NCBI GenBank assembly: GCA_002709225.1
Contig: PAQH01000039.1
Location: 15,322-79,321, forward strand
DNA: 64,000 nucleotides
Direction of reading: 5' to 3'
DNA from: Planctomycetaceae bacterium
GTDB taxonomy: Bacteria; Planctomycetota; Planctomycetia; Pirellulales; Pirellulaceae
Part shown: one piece after another, positions 18,901 through 25,947 of the stretch
How the letters are laid out: each line of letters begins with the position of its first letter
Position numbering within the stretch: position 1 is the first letter of the stretch
Program-made: the position numbers and the translations under genes
Notes under the pieces: generated by a model
Databases searched by the model: none
What the model was told of the DNA's origin: nothing
Seen by the model: the letters and a program-made list of their open reading frames with translations, nothing else

Positions 18901-19361
18901 AAGAGTAATAGATTCCCCGGTTTGATATCCAGATGTTGCAATCCATGGTGTTGAAAGATGTAGTCCAAAGCATCCGCAGCATCCCGCAAATAAACCAATA
19001 ACTCGTCGCGCGGAATACCGACTTTGTCTTGCCGAAGACATGCTTCAAAACGATCTTCAAGGCTCTCGTCAGCCAATTCCGTGACAATGACAAGACAACC
19101 ACGAATGACTTCAATCCGCTCCAATGAGAGCAGGAAAGGATGATGGGCATCTTTGATCCGGTTAAGCGCCTTCAATTCCCGGGCGGCGCGTGCATCATCA
19201 TGCTGCCCAAGCACAATCTTGATCGCTTTTTCCAGCCCGCCCGGAGCTTCCGCTTTCCAGACATCGCCGAATCCACCGGAACCAATCCGCTCCAGCATCT
19301 TATATCCTGGAATCGGTTCCAATAGATCAAGCTCGGGATTCGTGAGAACTTCGGTTTCCAT
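15951..19361 (-). CDS. Ser/Thr protein kinase fused to a tubulin-like domain
   Basis: A protein of about 1136 aa with three parts. Residues 20-275 are a Hanks-type kinase: GSGGFGDVW (Gly loop), AIKIV (Lys48), HLDIKPGN (Asp145, Lys147, Asn150), ADFG (162-164) and APPEVF. Residues 275-335 are a Pro/Gln linker. From about residue 338 comes a tubulin/FtsZ-like domain: TVFLGVGGTAARTF as the first nucleotide loop, MLLLDTDIS, and VFIVGSLAGGTASGM (491-501) equivalent to the tubulin signature GGGTGSG. This corresponds to the Pfam Tubulin_2 ('tubulin-like') family. The remaining 450 residues are alpha-helical, with coiled-coil-like stretches. It is likely cytoplasmic. The AAA+ gene ends 14 bases before this ATG; a TTG at 19379 overlapping that stop is an alternative start. 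The HRD motif reads HLD. Confidence 0.85.
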   Translation of the reverse strand: METEVLTNPELDLLEPIPGYKMLERIGSGGFGDVWKAEAPGGLEKAIKIVLGQHDDARAARELKALNRIKDAHHPFLLSLERIEVIRGCLVIVTELADESLEDRFEACLRQDKVGIPRDELLVYLRDAADALDYIFQHHGLQHLDIKPGNLLLLGGRVKVADFGLIKNLREAEVSNAAGLTPNYAPPEVFDDQPNRYSDQYSLAIVFQQMLTGHLPFEGQTAAQLAVQHLHRRPDLSRLSRSDQAIIGRALSKNPERRFPNCRSLIENLSRADVRAGRPPRQPVNHGCSGGSAQTCGVTSADFQQPRPVKRTETLVRGPHEIAALPALKSAVSQPQLCPTVFLGVGGTAARTFRHLQQKLSDRYGESQESGQIQMLLLDTDISALADATRGESSNTLHDSQTLAMPLRPSTDYRSQSQQLLQWMSRRWLYNIPRSLRTEGLRPLGRLAFVDHSEAVLNSLRKRIAAAMAQSPEANPDVTGARPGPRVFIVGSLAGGTASGMLPDLAYAVRTVLAQQGFSDQRLCGILAHSTPSQSKARDLAIANTYAALSELYHFCVDGGSYPGDHACDLPAYYERPSAFQSTYMVHLGDDLNEDRFDIATGLLAEYLYRSVIPGSANVLDQFRALEPRNGDAPLADGYVRTLGIAGFANTRESISDNDVERICQMVVRRWRGSAQSELDENGCQSGASHLAEGDLCRQLTLNQIREWGLGGDELRDRVADLLAGLLDQDQESYLERLISETVGSDTENVSSPADWCEVVKAIDGALGVRQQYLTNDTTCGLLVEQLEVALRPWLIQLGKRCTEWIGSLVDRRELRVPGAQRVVELCAEQLDAIHKASREYQSAWEQRLTSFENQQLSKPNRRRSAAVAVDLRDQAKQYAETRLQHLLEKSVGDLIRGIAAQVNTAMDHLQELAKDLNQLADEFAVPPTVCEPSSTVSQTDRSVRLLKVLRSQEATLIQQVDRDLASSFFSSQRRLSQMLGRMESRQRLKSAVRKSSRHAILQIIKKFNVELVSQDASDLGSKVVQELVHQARPCFAESGGAQRLLVITPDSLKDGRLADEIQRTAGQEPTSVPDQDGDVVVCYDREQVSLEQIAARIIGARRDYIEIARRLHTRADVEWSSLSDYQTTTGNPLQN

Positions 19362-19375
19362 GCCTATCACCGGAA

Positions 19376-20707
19376 TCAAGCGGATTCACCCAGAACCATC
19401 GCAAAGTAGCTGGCCACAACGCGATCAAAATATTCAGGCCTCATTGCAAATTCAACGTCTCGGTAGGTACACATGTTGCGAACCTGAGACAACAAATCGC
19501 GGGGATGGCAACGCCTCAATGCACGGCCCACTGCGCGATAATGGCGATCCAACAAATAGTCAACGACCTCTGCACGATAATCACACCCGAAGTGGTAACA
19601 GCAAAGCTGAAACAAATGGCGGAACTCCTCTTCGGATGGATCACCAATTTCAATCTTGTAGGGAATACGACGTAAGAACGCTTCATCGACCAGTTCGCGG
19701 GGTTCAAGATTGGTCGAAAAGATAATCAACTGCTCAAATGGAACCTGAATTTTCTTGCCGCTGGGCAACGCCAAGAAATCATGACGGTTTTCAAGCGGGA
19801 TTATCCAACGATTCAGCAAGTCAGCGGGAGCGACCCGCTGGCGACCAAAATCGTCTATCAACAAGCAACCGCAATTACTCTTGAGCTGTAGCGGGGCTTC
19901 ACAAATATTGCTGCGTGGGTCATAGCGAATATCGAGATTGTCGAGCGTTAACTCACCTCCGACGACGACTGTCGGGCGGTTGATCCGTAGCCATCTGCGA
20001 TCATGACACTGGGCATCCAGTAAACCCTTTGAACTCGTATCCACCATGTGATGGTAAGAAGGGTCATAGAATTTGATGACCTGATCCCCATCGATGATCG
20101 CGTGCGGAATCCAAATCTGCTGACCAAAACAACCGGTAATCCTCCGGGCGAGCGTTGACTTTCCATTACCTGGCGCACCGTACAAGAACATCCCGGCTCC
20201 CGAATTCACCGCTGGCCCGAGTAAATCGAACAGGTCTTCGGAAACTGAAATATCGGCCACTGCCGCTTGCAGTTCCTGTCGCTGTGGCGCCTCTGCGCTA
20301 ATCGATTGCGCATCGACCGAAATGACATAGTCCATTAAGGGAACTGGCGCCGGACCCACGTAGGCGCAGCTATCCATGGCAACCCGAGCCTGTGCCGTCC
20401 CATTTTCAGTCAAAGCATAGTAATAATCGTTGAACGGCGCGGGTCCAGCGTGCACCAATACTTGACGCGTACGCAGGCTGCTCAATACTTCTTCCAGCAT
20501 GCCAAACGGTAAACAAATATGTTCTGCGACGTTCCGGCCGCTCAAGGTCCCATGGATCAGAACGTTCTTGCAGACCAACGATTCGATGAAAGAGACCGGG
20601 ATCCCAGACTCTTCCACGGTCTGGGGTGAGGTTGGCCAGAATGCATCATCTGACAGAATCGTCCCCAATAGGCCCAATTCGACTTCTGGAAAATGTGTTG
20701 TCAGCAT
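19376..20707 (-). CDS. AAA+ ATPase with N-terminal winged-helix-like region
   Basis: A protein of about 443 aa. The first 125 residues (TVEESGIPVSFIESLVCKNV, GTLSGRNVAEHICLPFGMLEEVLSSL, YYYALTENG, YVGPAPVPL) look like a helix-turn-helix or winged-helix region that senses or binds a partner. The AAA+ core follows: Walker A GAPGNGKST (177-185), Walker B LLIDDFG (282-288), sensor-1 FSTN (330-333) and an arginine pair in FLRRIPYKI. The family is frequent in planctomycetes and other bacteria as an uncharacterised 'AAA family ATPase'. It lies directly upstream of, and probably co-translated with, the kinase/tubulin protein, so the two are likely partners. The ATG at 20707 is preferred over an upstream TTG at 20761, which has no ribosome-binding site. 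Confidence 0.83.
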   Translation of the reverse strand: MLTTHFPEVELGLLGTILSDDAFWPTSPQTVEESGIPVSFIESLVCKNVLIHGTLSGRNVAEHICLPFGMLEEVLSSLRTRQVLVHAGPAPFNDYYYALTENGTAQARVAMDSCAYVGPAPVPLMDYVISVDAQSISAEAPQRQELQAAVADISVSEDLFDLLGPAVNSGAGMFLYGAPGNGKSTLARRITGCFGQQIWIPHAIIDGDQVIKFYDPSYHHMVDTSSKGLLDAQCHDRRWLRINRPTVVVGGELTLDNLDIRYDPRSNICEAPLQLKSNCGCLLIDDFGRQRVAPADLLNRWIIPLENRHDFLALPSGKKIQVPFEQLIIFSTNLEPRELVDEAFLRRIPYKIEIGDPSEEEFRHLFQLCCYHFGCDYRAEVVDYLLDRHYRAVGRALRRCHPRDLLSQVRNMCTYRDVEFAMRPEYFDRVVASYFAMVLGESA

Positions 20708-20954
20708 GCCAGGTACCCAGCCGCGATTGGAAAAATTGATCAAGCCTCCAAAGTTCCCCAAGAAAACTTAGGTTACTTTTTGGACGGATCGAGCCATTCC
20801 GCCCAAACGGAAGCATCATCCAACCTGAATAATCCGTGTTACCCCACATCATCCGCCCCGGGCTCCGTTTGTGGTGTAGAGTTTTGCAAGACGCGGTTGG
20901 GATGGCTTGTCATAGCGAGCTCTCAGTTCCGCGTTTTATCGCGTTTCACATTTA

Positions 20955-20968
20955 CACGTTTCACGTTT
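20955..20968. repeat. Tandem CACGTTT pair upstream of FHA-EAL gene
   Basis: CACGTTT occurs twice in tandem, preceded by GCGTTTTATC and GCGTTTCACA (20931-20950). These iterated CGTTT elements lie between 17 and 55 bases before the GTG start of the FHA-EAL gene, in a divergent promoter region. A regulatory role is possible but unproven. Confidence 0.4.
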
Positions 20969-20984
20969 ACAGGAAAGTGTACTG

Positions 20985-22157
20985 GTGACTACTGCATTTC
21001 ATCCTGAAAGCATCTCGCACAATCGCGCTGACGCGGCGTGGTTTCTGTCAGGATCACTGGGGCCTGGAGGCGCCGTCACAGATGTCCCGGTCAATCCGAC
21101 ACCGTTCGTAGTAGGACGCAAGACAGACTGTTCACTCTGCCTGGCTGCACCGACCGTATCCGGCCAGCACGCGACAATCAGCATGGAAGGTGAACGTCTG
21201 TTGATAACAGATCTGGCAAGTACCAACGGAACCTACGTCAACGGCCACCGCATCAAACAACCTACGATCCTCAACGATAATGATCTCATTCAACTAGCGG
21301 ATGCGCCTTTCCGTGTTCGCGCCCACGTCGCACAAACAGACAGCCAAACACAACCGGAAAATGCGTATAACGACGCGTTGGCTCTCGTCGGTTTTGACCG
21401 TTTGATGAGTGCACGACTTGTCGCGCCTCGTTATCAGCCAATCTTCGACCTGGGTCTGCAAGCAGCCTGTCCGACATCGCAGGAATCAAAGTCCCATCGA
21501 TCACAACACATCGTGGGTTATGAAATCTTGGGGCGGAGTGATTTGCCTGGCCTGGAAACTCCTGCTGCAATGTTTCAGGCGGCCGATCGATTGGACCTGC
21601 AAGTTCCGCTCAGTCGTATGCTGCGCCGTGAAGGTGTGATAGCCACTCGAAACGCGTCTCCACCTCCCTGTCTGTTTGTCAACACACATCCGTGCGAATT
21701 AGACGACTCAGGACTGATCGACTCCTTGCAGGAGCTGCGCCGACTAGCACCCACGCAGGACCTTGTACTTGAGATTCACGAATCCGCAGTAACCGACCTG
21801 TCCGCAATGCACCGTTTGGCGGCGGTTCTTCGCGACCTCGATATGGGACTAGCGTTCGATGACTTCGGGGCTGGGCAAACGAGACTGGTCGAATTGATCG
21901 AAGTGCGACCCGATTACGTGAAATTCGACATGAGTCTGGTGCGTGACATCGATACCGCGCGTCAGGGACGGCAACAAGTACTGAGGCAACTAGTCGCTAT
22001 GGTGCGTGAATTGGGCAGCACGCCCCTGGCTGAAGGAATCGAACGATTGGGTGAACTGGAAACTTGCCGACAGATTGGGTTTAGTTTGGGTCAAGGTTAT
22101 TTTCTCGGCGTCCCACAATCGCTGGAAGAAATTACTGGTTCCAATGGTGCCGGGTAA
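20985..22157 (+). CDS. FHA domain-EAL domain fusion (c-di-GMP phosphodiesterase-like)
   Basis: A 390-aa protein. Residues 40-112 are a forkhead-associated domain with the phosphothreonine-binding residues in place: VVGRKTDC, TVSGQHA and STNGTYVNG. Residues 145-385 are an EAL domain: YQPIFDL, GYEILGR (the EAL position reads EIL), LFVNTHP, LEIHES, LAFDDFGAG, YVKFDMSLV and LAEGIE. The acidic residues, Asn and Lys needed for Mg2+ and c-di-GMP hydrolysis all appear present, so activity is plausible. No GGDEF or membrane segment is seen. The start is a GTG with AGGAAAG seven bases upstream. It is divergent from the AAA/kinase-tubulin operon, and an FHA domain is a natural reader of a Thr kinase. 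Confidence 0.88.
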   Translation: MTTAFHPESISHNRADAAWFLSGSLGPGGAVTDVPVNPTPFVVGRKTDCSLCLAAPTVSGQHATISMEGERLLITDLASTNGTYVNGHRIKQPTILNDNDLIQLADAPFRVRAHVAQTDSQTQPENAYNDALALVGFDRLMSARLVAPRYQPIFDLGLQAACPTSQESKSHRSQHIVGYEILGRSDLPGLETPAAMFQAADRLDLQVPLSRMLRREGVIATRNASPPPCLFVNTHPCELDDSGLIDSLQELRRLAPTQDLVLEIHESAVTDLSAMHRLAAVLRDLDMGLAFDDFGAGQTRLVELIEVRPDYVKFDMSLVRDIDTARQGRQQVLRQLVAMVRELGSTPLAEGIERLGELETCRQIGFSLGQGYFLGVPQSLEEITGSNGAG

Positions 22158-22397
22158 CACCTTGTCCTGTCTTCTCTCGCTGCGCAATGCGGCTGGCTAC
22201 CACAGGCAACAAATCAATCGGCTGGAAATGCCCCATAGCTGGCTTCCTCAGGGCGCCCTACAATCGCCAACGCGGCGTGTCTCCATTGCCTAGGGATCCT
22301 CCTCGAGGCTCCGGGAACTGATTCCGCCTCTCCATCGTGGACACTACGAACAAGATCTTGACACGATTCGCATGTTGCATCGAAGAGCGGGATTTTC

Positions 22398-23249
22398 ATG
22401 GGTCATCTACAAGGAAAAGTCGCCGTCATCACAGGAGCCGGTAGGGGGATTGGCCGAGCGCATGCGCTCTCGATGGCTGCACAGGGCGCGAGGCTGGTAA
22501 TCAATGATGTCGGTTGTGAACGAGACGGTAGCGGCCAGGGGTCTGCAGCAAAAGACGTCGTCGAAGAAATTCTCGCCACAGGCGGCAATGCGGTTGTCAG
22601 CTCCGATGAAGTTGGCAGCAGTTCAGCTGCACAATCCATCATGCAAACTGCGTTACGAGAATTTGGCCAACTTGACATCTTGGTCAACAACGCAGGAATC
22701 CTTCGTGACCGCACTTTACTCAAAATGACAGATGAAGAATGGGACGATGTCGTGCGCGTGCATTTGAAAGGCACCTTCTGTTGCCTTAGGGCGGCGGCAC
22801 AAATCATGAAAGACCAAGGTAGAGGTGGTCGAATCATCAACACTTCTTCAAGTTCAGGGCTATTGGGGAACTTCGGGCAGGCAAACTACGGCGCCGCCAA
22901 GGCCGGCATCCACACGTTAACTCGCATCGCCGCTGCCGAACTTGGACGCTATGGAATCACCGTCAATGCGATCGCACCGCTCGCCTGGACGCGCATGACG
23001 GACGATCTGCCCAAGGGAACCGCCTTGTCACAGCAACAGGCAATGTCACCTGAATTTATCTCTCCCATCGTCGCTTTCCTGGCCAGTGATGCTGCGAAAG
23101 AAATCAACGGAGAAACTTTCGGTGTCGAGGGAAATCACGTATTTTGTTACCGCATGATGACCAGCCACGGTATCACGCGCAATAGCGGAGATGGGCCTTG
23201 GTCCTTTGAGGAACTACGAGATCTGGTTCCCCAAGCGGTCACCTGGTAG
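22398..23249 (+). CDS. Short-chain dehydrogenase/reductase
   Basis: A 283-aa classical SDR. The cofactor motif is VITGAGRGIGRAHALSMA, NNAG is at LVNNAGILRD, the catalytic Ser lies in NTSSSSGLLGN and the YxxxK in NYGAAKAG. The region VINDVGCERDGSGQGSAAKDVVEEI matches the 3-hydroxyacyl-CoA/HSD17B4-like subgroup, which has a longer loop after the second strand. The C-terminus is extended with a WSFEELRDLV segment. It probably acts on an acyl or keto intermediate with NAD(P). The start ATG at 22398 has GAGCGGG nearby. It stands alone after the FHA-EAL gene, separated by 240 bp. Confidence 0.87.
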   Translation: MGHLQGKVAVITGAGRGIGRAHALSMAAQGARLVINDVGCERDGSGQGSAAKDVVEEILATGGNAVVSSDEVGSSSAAQSIMQTALREFGQLDILVNNAGILRDRTLLKMTDEEWDDVVRVHLKGTFCCLRAAAQIMKDQGRGGRIINTSSSSGLLGNFGQANYGAAKAGIHTLTRIAAAELGRYGITVNAIAPLAWTRMTDDLPKGTALSQQQAMSPEFISPIVAFLASDAAKEINGETFGVEGNHVFCYRMMTSHGITRNSGDGPWSFEELRDLVPQAVTW

Positions 23250-23400
23250 ACAGAGAACCGACCAAGTGTGCATCGCGATGGACCAATCGAGACTCGCTGG
23301 GCAAGAGCACCTGCTCGCCTCACCCGCTGTCGGCAATAATGGGGTTCGACGCCAACACACGTTTTGATGAGGTAGAGGCGCCTTCGGTCAGGAACCGCTC

Positions 23401-24372
23401 TCATTCAGAGTTACGTCGATTCAACTCGTGTTCCATTTGCCAGCCTGGCAACGTCTCGGACTGCTGAGGTTCAACAAGTTTGCCGTACAGCTCAGGCCTG
23501 CGCGCCTTCAAGTAGCGGCGGCCTGAAGACGTTGCAAGCTTATCGGCAGTCAACAATCCCACCACCACATCGTCCGCCAGCGCGTGACTTTCGGCGATGA
23601 TTTCACCATAGGGGTCTAGAATCATCGCAAGACCCGGCTTTACTGTGTCGTAGTCCCATCCAATTGGGTTGCTGAATACGGCATACACCCCATTTTCATA
23701 CGCCCTGGCCGGCAGCCACCGCATCAGCCATTCTCGTCCTTTTGGACCTTGGAATTCCTGCCGCAACCGTACAGGATCTTCGACGCGTCGATCCCATAAC
23801 TCGCGTTCCACAACTCCCCGTCCTGGCATCACGGAAGGCAGACAGCAAGTGACATGGGGCATGACAATGATCTCAGCGCCCAACATAGCTGTGAGTCGCA
23901 CATTTTCGGGAAGGTTGTTGTCGTAACAGATCAGAAATCCCACCTTGCAACCCAACAAGTCGATGACCTGGTACTCCGATCCGGCCGACAAATGAGGATT
24001 GACAAAAGGATGGAGCTTGCTGAACTTCGCCACGAACCCATCTGGCGAAACTGTGACGTAGGTATTCCAGACCCGTTCTTGCGAATCCCGTTCAAACAGC
24101 CCAGCCATGACGACGGTTTGAAGTTCAACTGCGATGGCTTCTAATGCCGAAACTGAAGGGCCAGATGGCACCCGCTCGGCAACCTTAAGTAGGGCTGGCT
24201 TGTCGAGTGGTTGGATCCATGAGTAACCGTGAATGCAGCCCTCATGAAAACTGACCATTTCTGCGCCAAGTTCAACTGCTTTTCGTGTGAGGTCACGTAT
24301 ACGTGACAAGTTGTATACCGGATCATTATCCCGATGTTCAAACTGGCACGCAGCGACTCGCAGATTGCGCAT
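23401..24372 (-). CDS. Nitrilase-superfamily amidohydrolase
   Basis: A protein of about 323 aa of the carbon-nitrogen hydrolase family. The Glu-Lys-Cys triad is visible: Glu in VSFHEGCIHGY, Lys in FSKLHPFVNP and Cys in VGFLICYDNNLPEN. It starts with the usual VAACQFEH. Members hydrolyse nitriles, aliphatic amides or N-carbamoyl compounds, releasing ammonia. The start at 24372 is set by GGAGGAAGGG just upstream; a longer ORF reaches into the permease gene but is not needed. It is the last gene of the operon encoding a ribose-type ABC importer, 49 bases after the permease, which suggests that the imported compound or a derivative contains an amide. Confidence 0.87.
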   Translation of the reverse strand: MRNLRVAACQFEHRDNDPVYNLSRIRDLTRKAVELGAEMVSFHEGCIHGYSWIQPLDKPALLKVAERVPSGPSVSALEAIAVELQTVVMAGLFERDSQERVWNTYVTVSPDGFVAKFSKLHPFVNPHLSAGSEYQVIDLLGCKVGFLICYDNNLPENVRLTAMLGAEIIVMPHVTCCLPSVMPGRGVVERELWDRRVEDPVRLRQEFQGPKGREWLMRWLPARAYENGVYAVFSNPIGWDYDTVKPGLAMILDPYGEIIAESHALADDVVVGLLTADKLATSSGRRYLKARRPELYGKLVEPQQSETLPGWQMEHELNRRNSE

Positions 24373-24421
24373 CAATCCCTTCCTCCACTGGATGCCCACA
24401 GCAGTTTGACAGAACGCCCAG

Positions 24422-25855
24422 TTACTGCAGAGTTTCTCGACGACCTGGTCTCTTGATCCATCTCTGAGGCAACTCAAACATCCGCAACGCCCAAGTCGAC
24501 TTCTTGAGCTGATCAATCATGGCAGCTGCCAGAATTAACGATCCAAAGACAACCATCTGTTCATAGGTAGCAACACCTTGCATATTCAAACCGTTCTGAA
24601 TGATGGCGATAATTCCGGCACCAACCAGGGTCCCGAAAATCCTTCCTTCTCCGCCCGCCAAGCTGGTTCCTCCCACCACGACCGCCGCGATCACGCGCAG
24701 CTCGTACAGTTCCCCAGCATTGGGTCGGCCTCCTTCAAAGCGTGAAGCATCCATCACACCACTCAACCCGGCAAATGCCCCGCACAGTGTGTAAACAAAA
24801 ATCAGCACCAGCATGACTGGGACACCTGACAATCTAGCAGCTTCACGGTTTCCCCCGACGGCATAGATGTAACGCCCTACCGGCGTATTGGTCATCAAGA
24901 TATGAGCCAACAGATAGAGCAACAGCGTCAACAGGATCGGATTGGGAATACCAAACAACTCTCCATTGCTAAACGCGCCAAACGCCTGGTGATCAATCTT
25001 GACCGCTTCGGGCGTCCCTTTGGTCCCACCGCCGGAAAGAAAGCTCTGGTAATCGACAGCGATAATCAATGCGAGGCCCCGGGCTACCATCATCATCGCC
25101 AGGGTGACGACGAATGCTGGAATATGACAGACGGTGACCATGATCCCGTTCAAGGTTCCGCCCAGCGCACAGATCCCAGCCCCAATTAGACAGCCCGCGA
25201 TCACCCCCCACAGACCAGCATCCTCACCTCCCCACCAGCGTTGGATCATTACCGCGCTAATGACTCCCGACAGGGCCAATAAACTTCCCACGGACAAATC
25301 GATCCCCGCAGTAATGATGACCATCGTCATACCGATGGCAATGATCGCAATATCTGCATTGTTCTTGAATACGTTGAGAATGTTCGACCAGGTGAGAAAA
25401 CTCGGCCACATGTAACTCTCGGGGAAATGTACCCTTGGCACGTGGGACAACGACAACTGAGTTGCCAGGCGTTTCAGCCTTTCAACTTTGAGCGGCCCCC
25501 ATTGGGTTCCCGCATGGTGTGTTGCAACCGCCTGCAGTGGATCATCGGGGCTGATACGACGCAGCGCACGTCCCGCATCCACGGGTGCTTTTGCAAATAC
25601 CGTTTCACGTACCTTGCCACCAAGTCGCGCCAATTCAGTGGAAATTGCCTTGGCGAAGACACGATCCGCAACCGTGTCTCGCACGATAATCAAGGTGTCG
25701 CTCTGGGCACCATGGGTAGCGATGATCGACTGCGCCAACGATCGTCCGGCAGCCGCATTTGTAGGATGCTGCTCGCTCCAAGTAACCACGCTGTAGTACC
25801 CGCACAACAGCAAGAACACCAATACGGAACCGTACTCAGAAAACAGTCTTTTCAT
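24422..25855 (-). CDS. Ribose-type ABC transporter permease with N-terminal insert
   Basis: A protein of about 477 aa of the RbsC/XylH/BPD_transp_2 family. The core from residue 150 has the typical MTMVIITAGIDLSVGSLLALSG, HIPAFVVTLAMMMVARG, VGRYIYAVGGNREAARLSGV and GRIFGTLVGAGIIAII. Between the first membrane helix (residues 10-26) and the second (from about 168) lies an extra soluble stretch of about 120 residues (28-150) with alternating strands and helices (TLIIVRDTVADRVF and others). RbsC normally has only a short N-terminus. The ATG at 25855 is preferred over two upstream GTGs. It is the third gene of the operon after the binding lipoprotein and ATPase. Confidence 0.88.
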   Translation of the reverse strand: MKRLFSEYGSVLVFLLLCGYYSVVTWSEQHPTNAAAGRSLAQSIIATHGAQSDTLIIVRDTVADRVFAKAISTELARLGGKVRETVFAKAPVDAGRALRRISPDDPLQAVATHHAGTQWGPLKVERLKRLATQLSLSHVPRVHFPESYMWPSFLTWSNILNVFKNNADIAIIAIGMTMVIITAGIDLSVGSLLALSGVISAVMIQRWWGGEDAGLWGVIAGCLIGAGICALGGTLNGIMVTVCHIPAFVVTLAMMMVARGLALIIAVDYQSFLSGGGTKGTPEAVKIDHQAFGAFSNGELFGIPNPILLTLLLYLLAHILMTNTPVGRYIYAVGGNREAARLSGVPVMLVLIFVYTLCGAFAGLSGVMDASRFEGGRPNAGELYELRVIAAVVVGGTSLAGGEGRIFGTLVGAGIIAIIQNGLNMQGVATYEQMVVFGSLILAAAMIDQLKKSTWALRMFELPQRWIKRPGRRETLQ

Positions 25856-25947
25856 CACCACTCAACTATGCGTTCCAGGTCCTGAAAAATACTCCGCACC
25901 GGACGCCGCCCTCTCCGACAACTATCGTAACCGCAACTGCTCAATCG

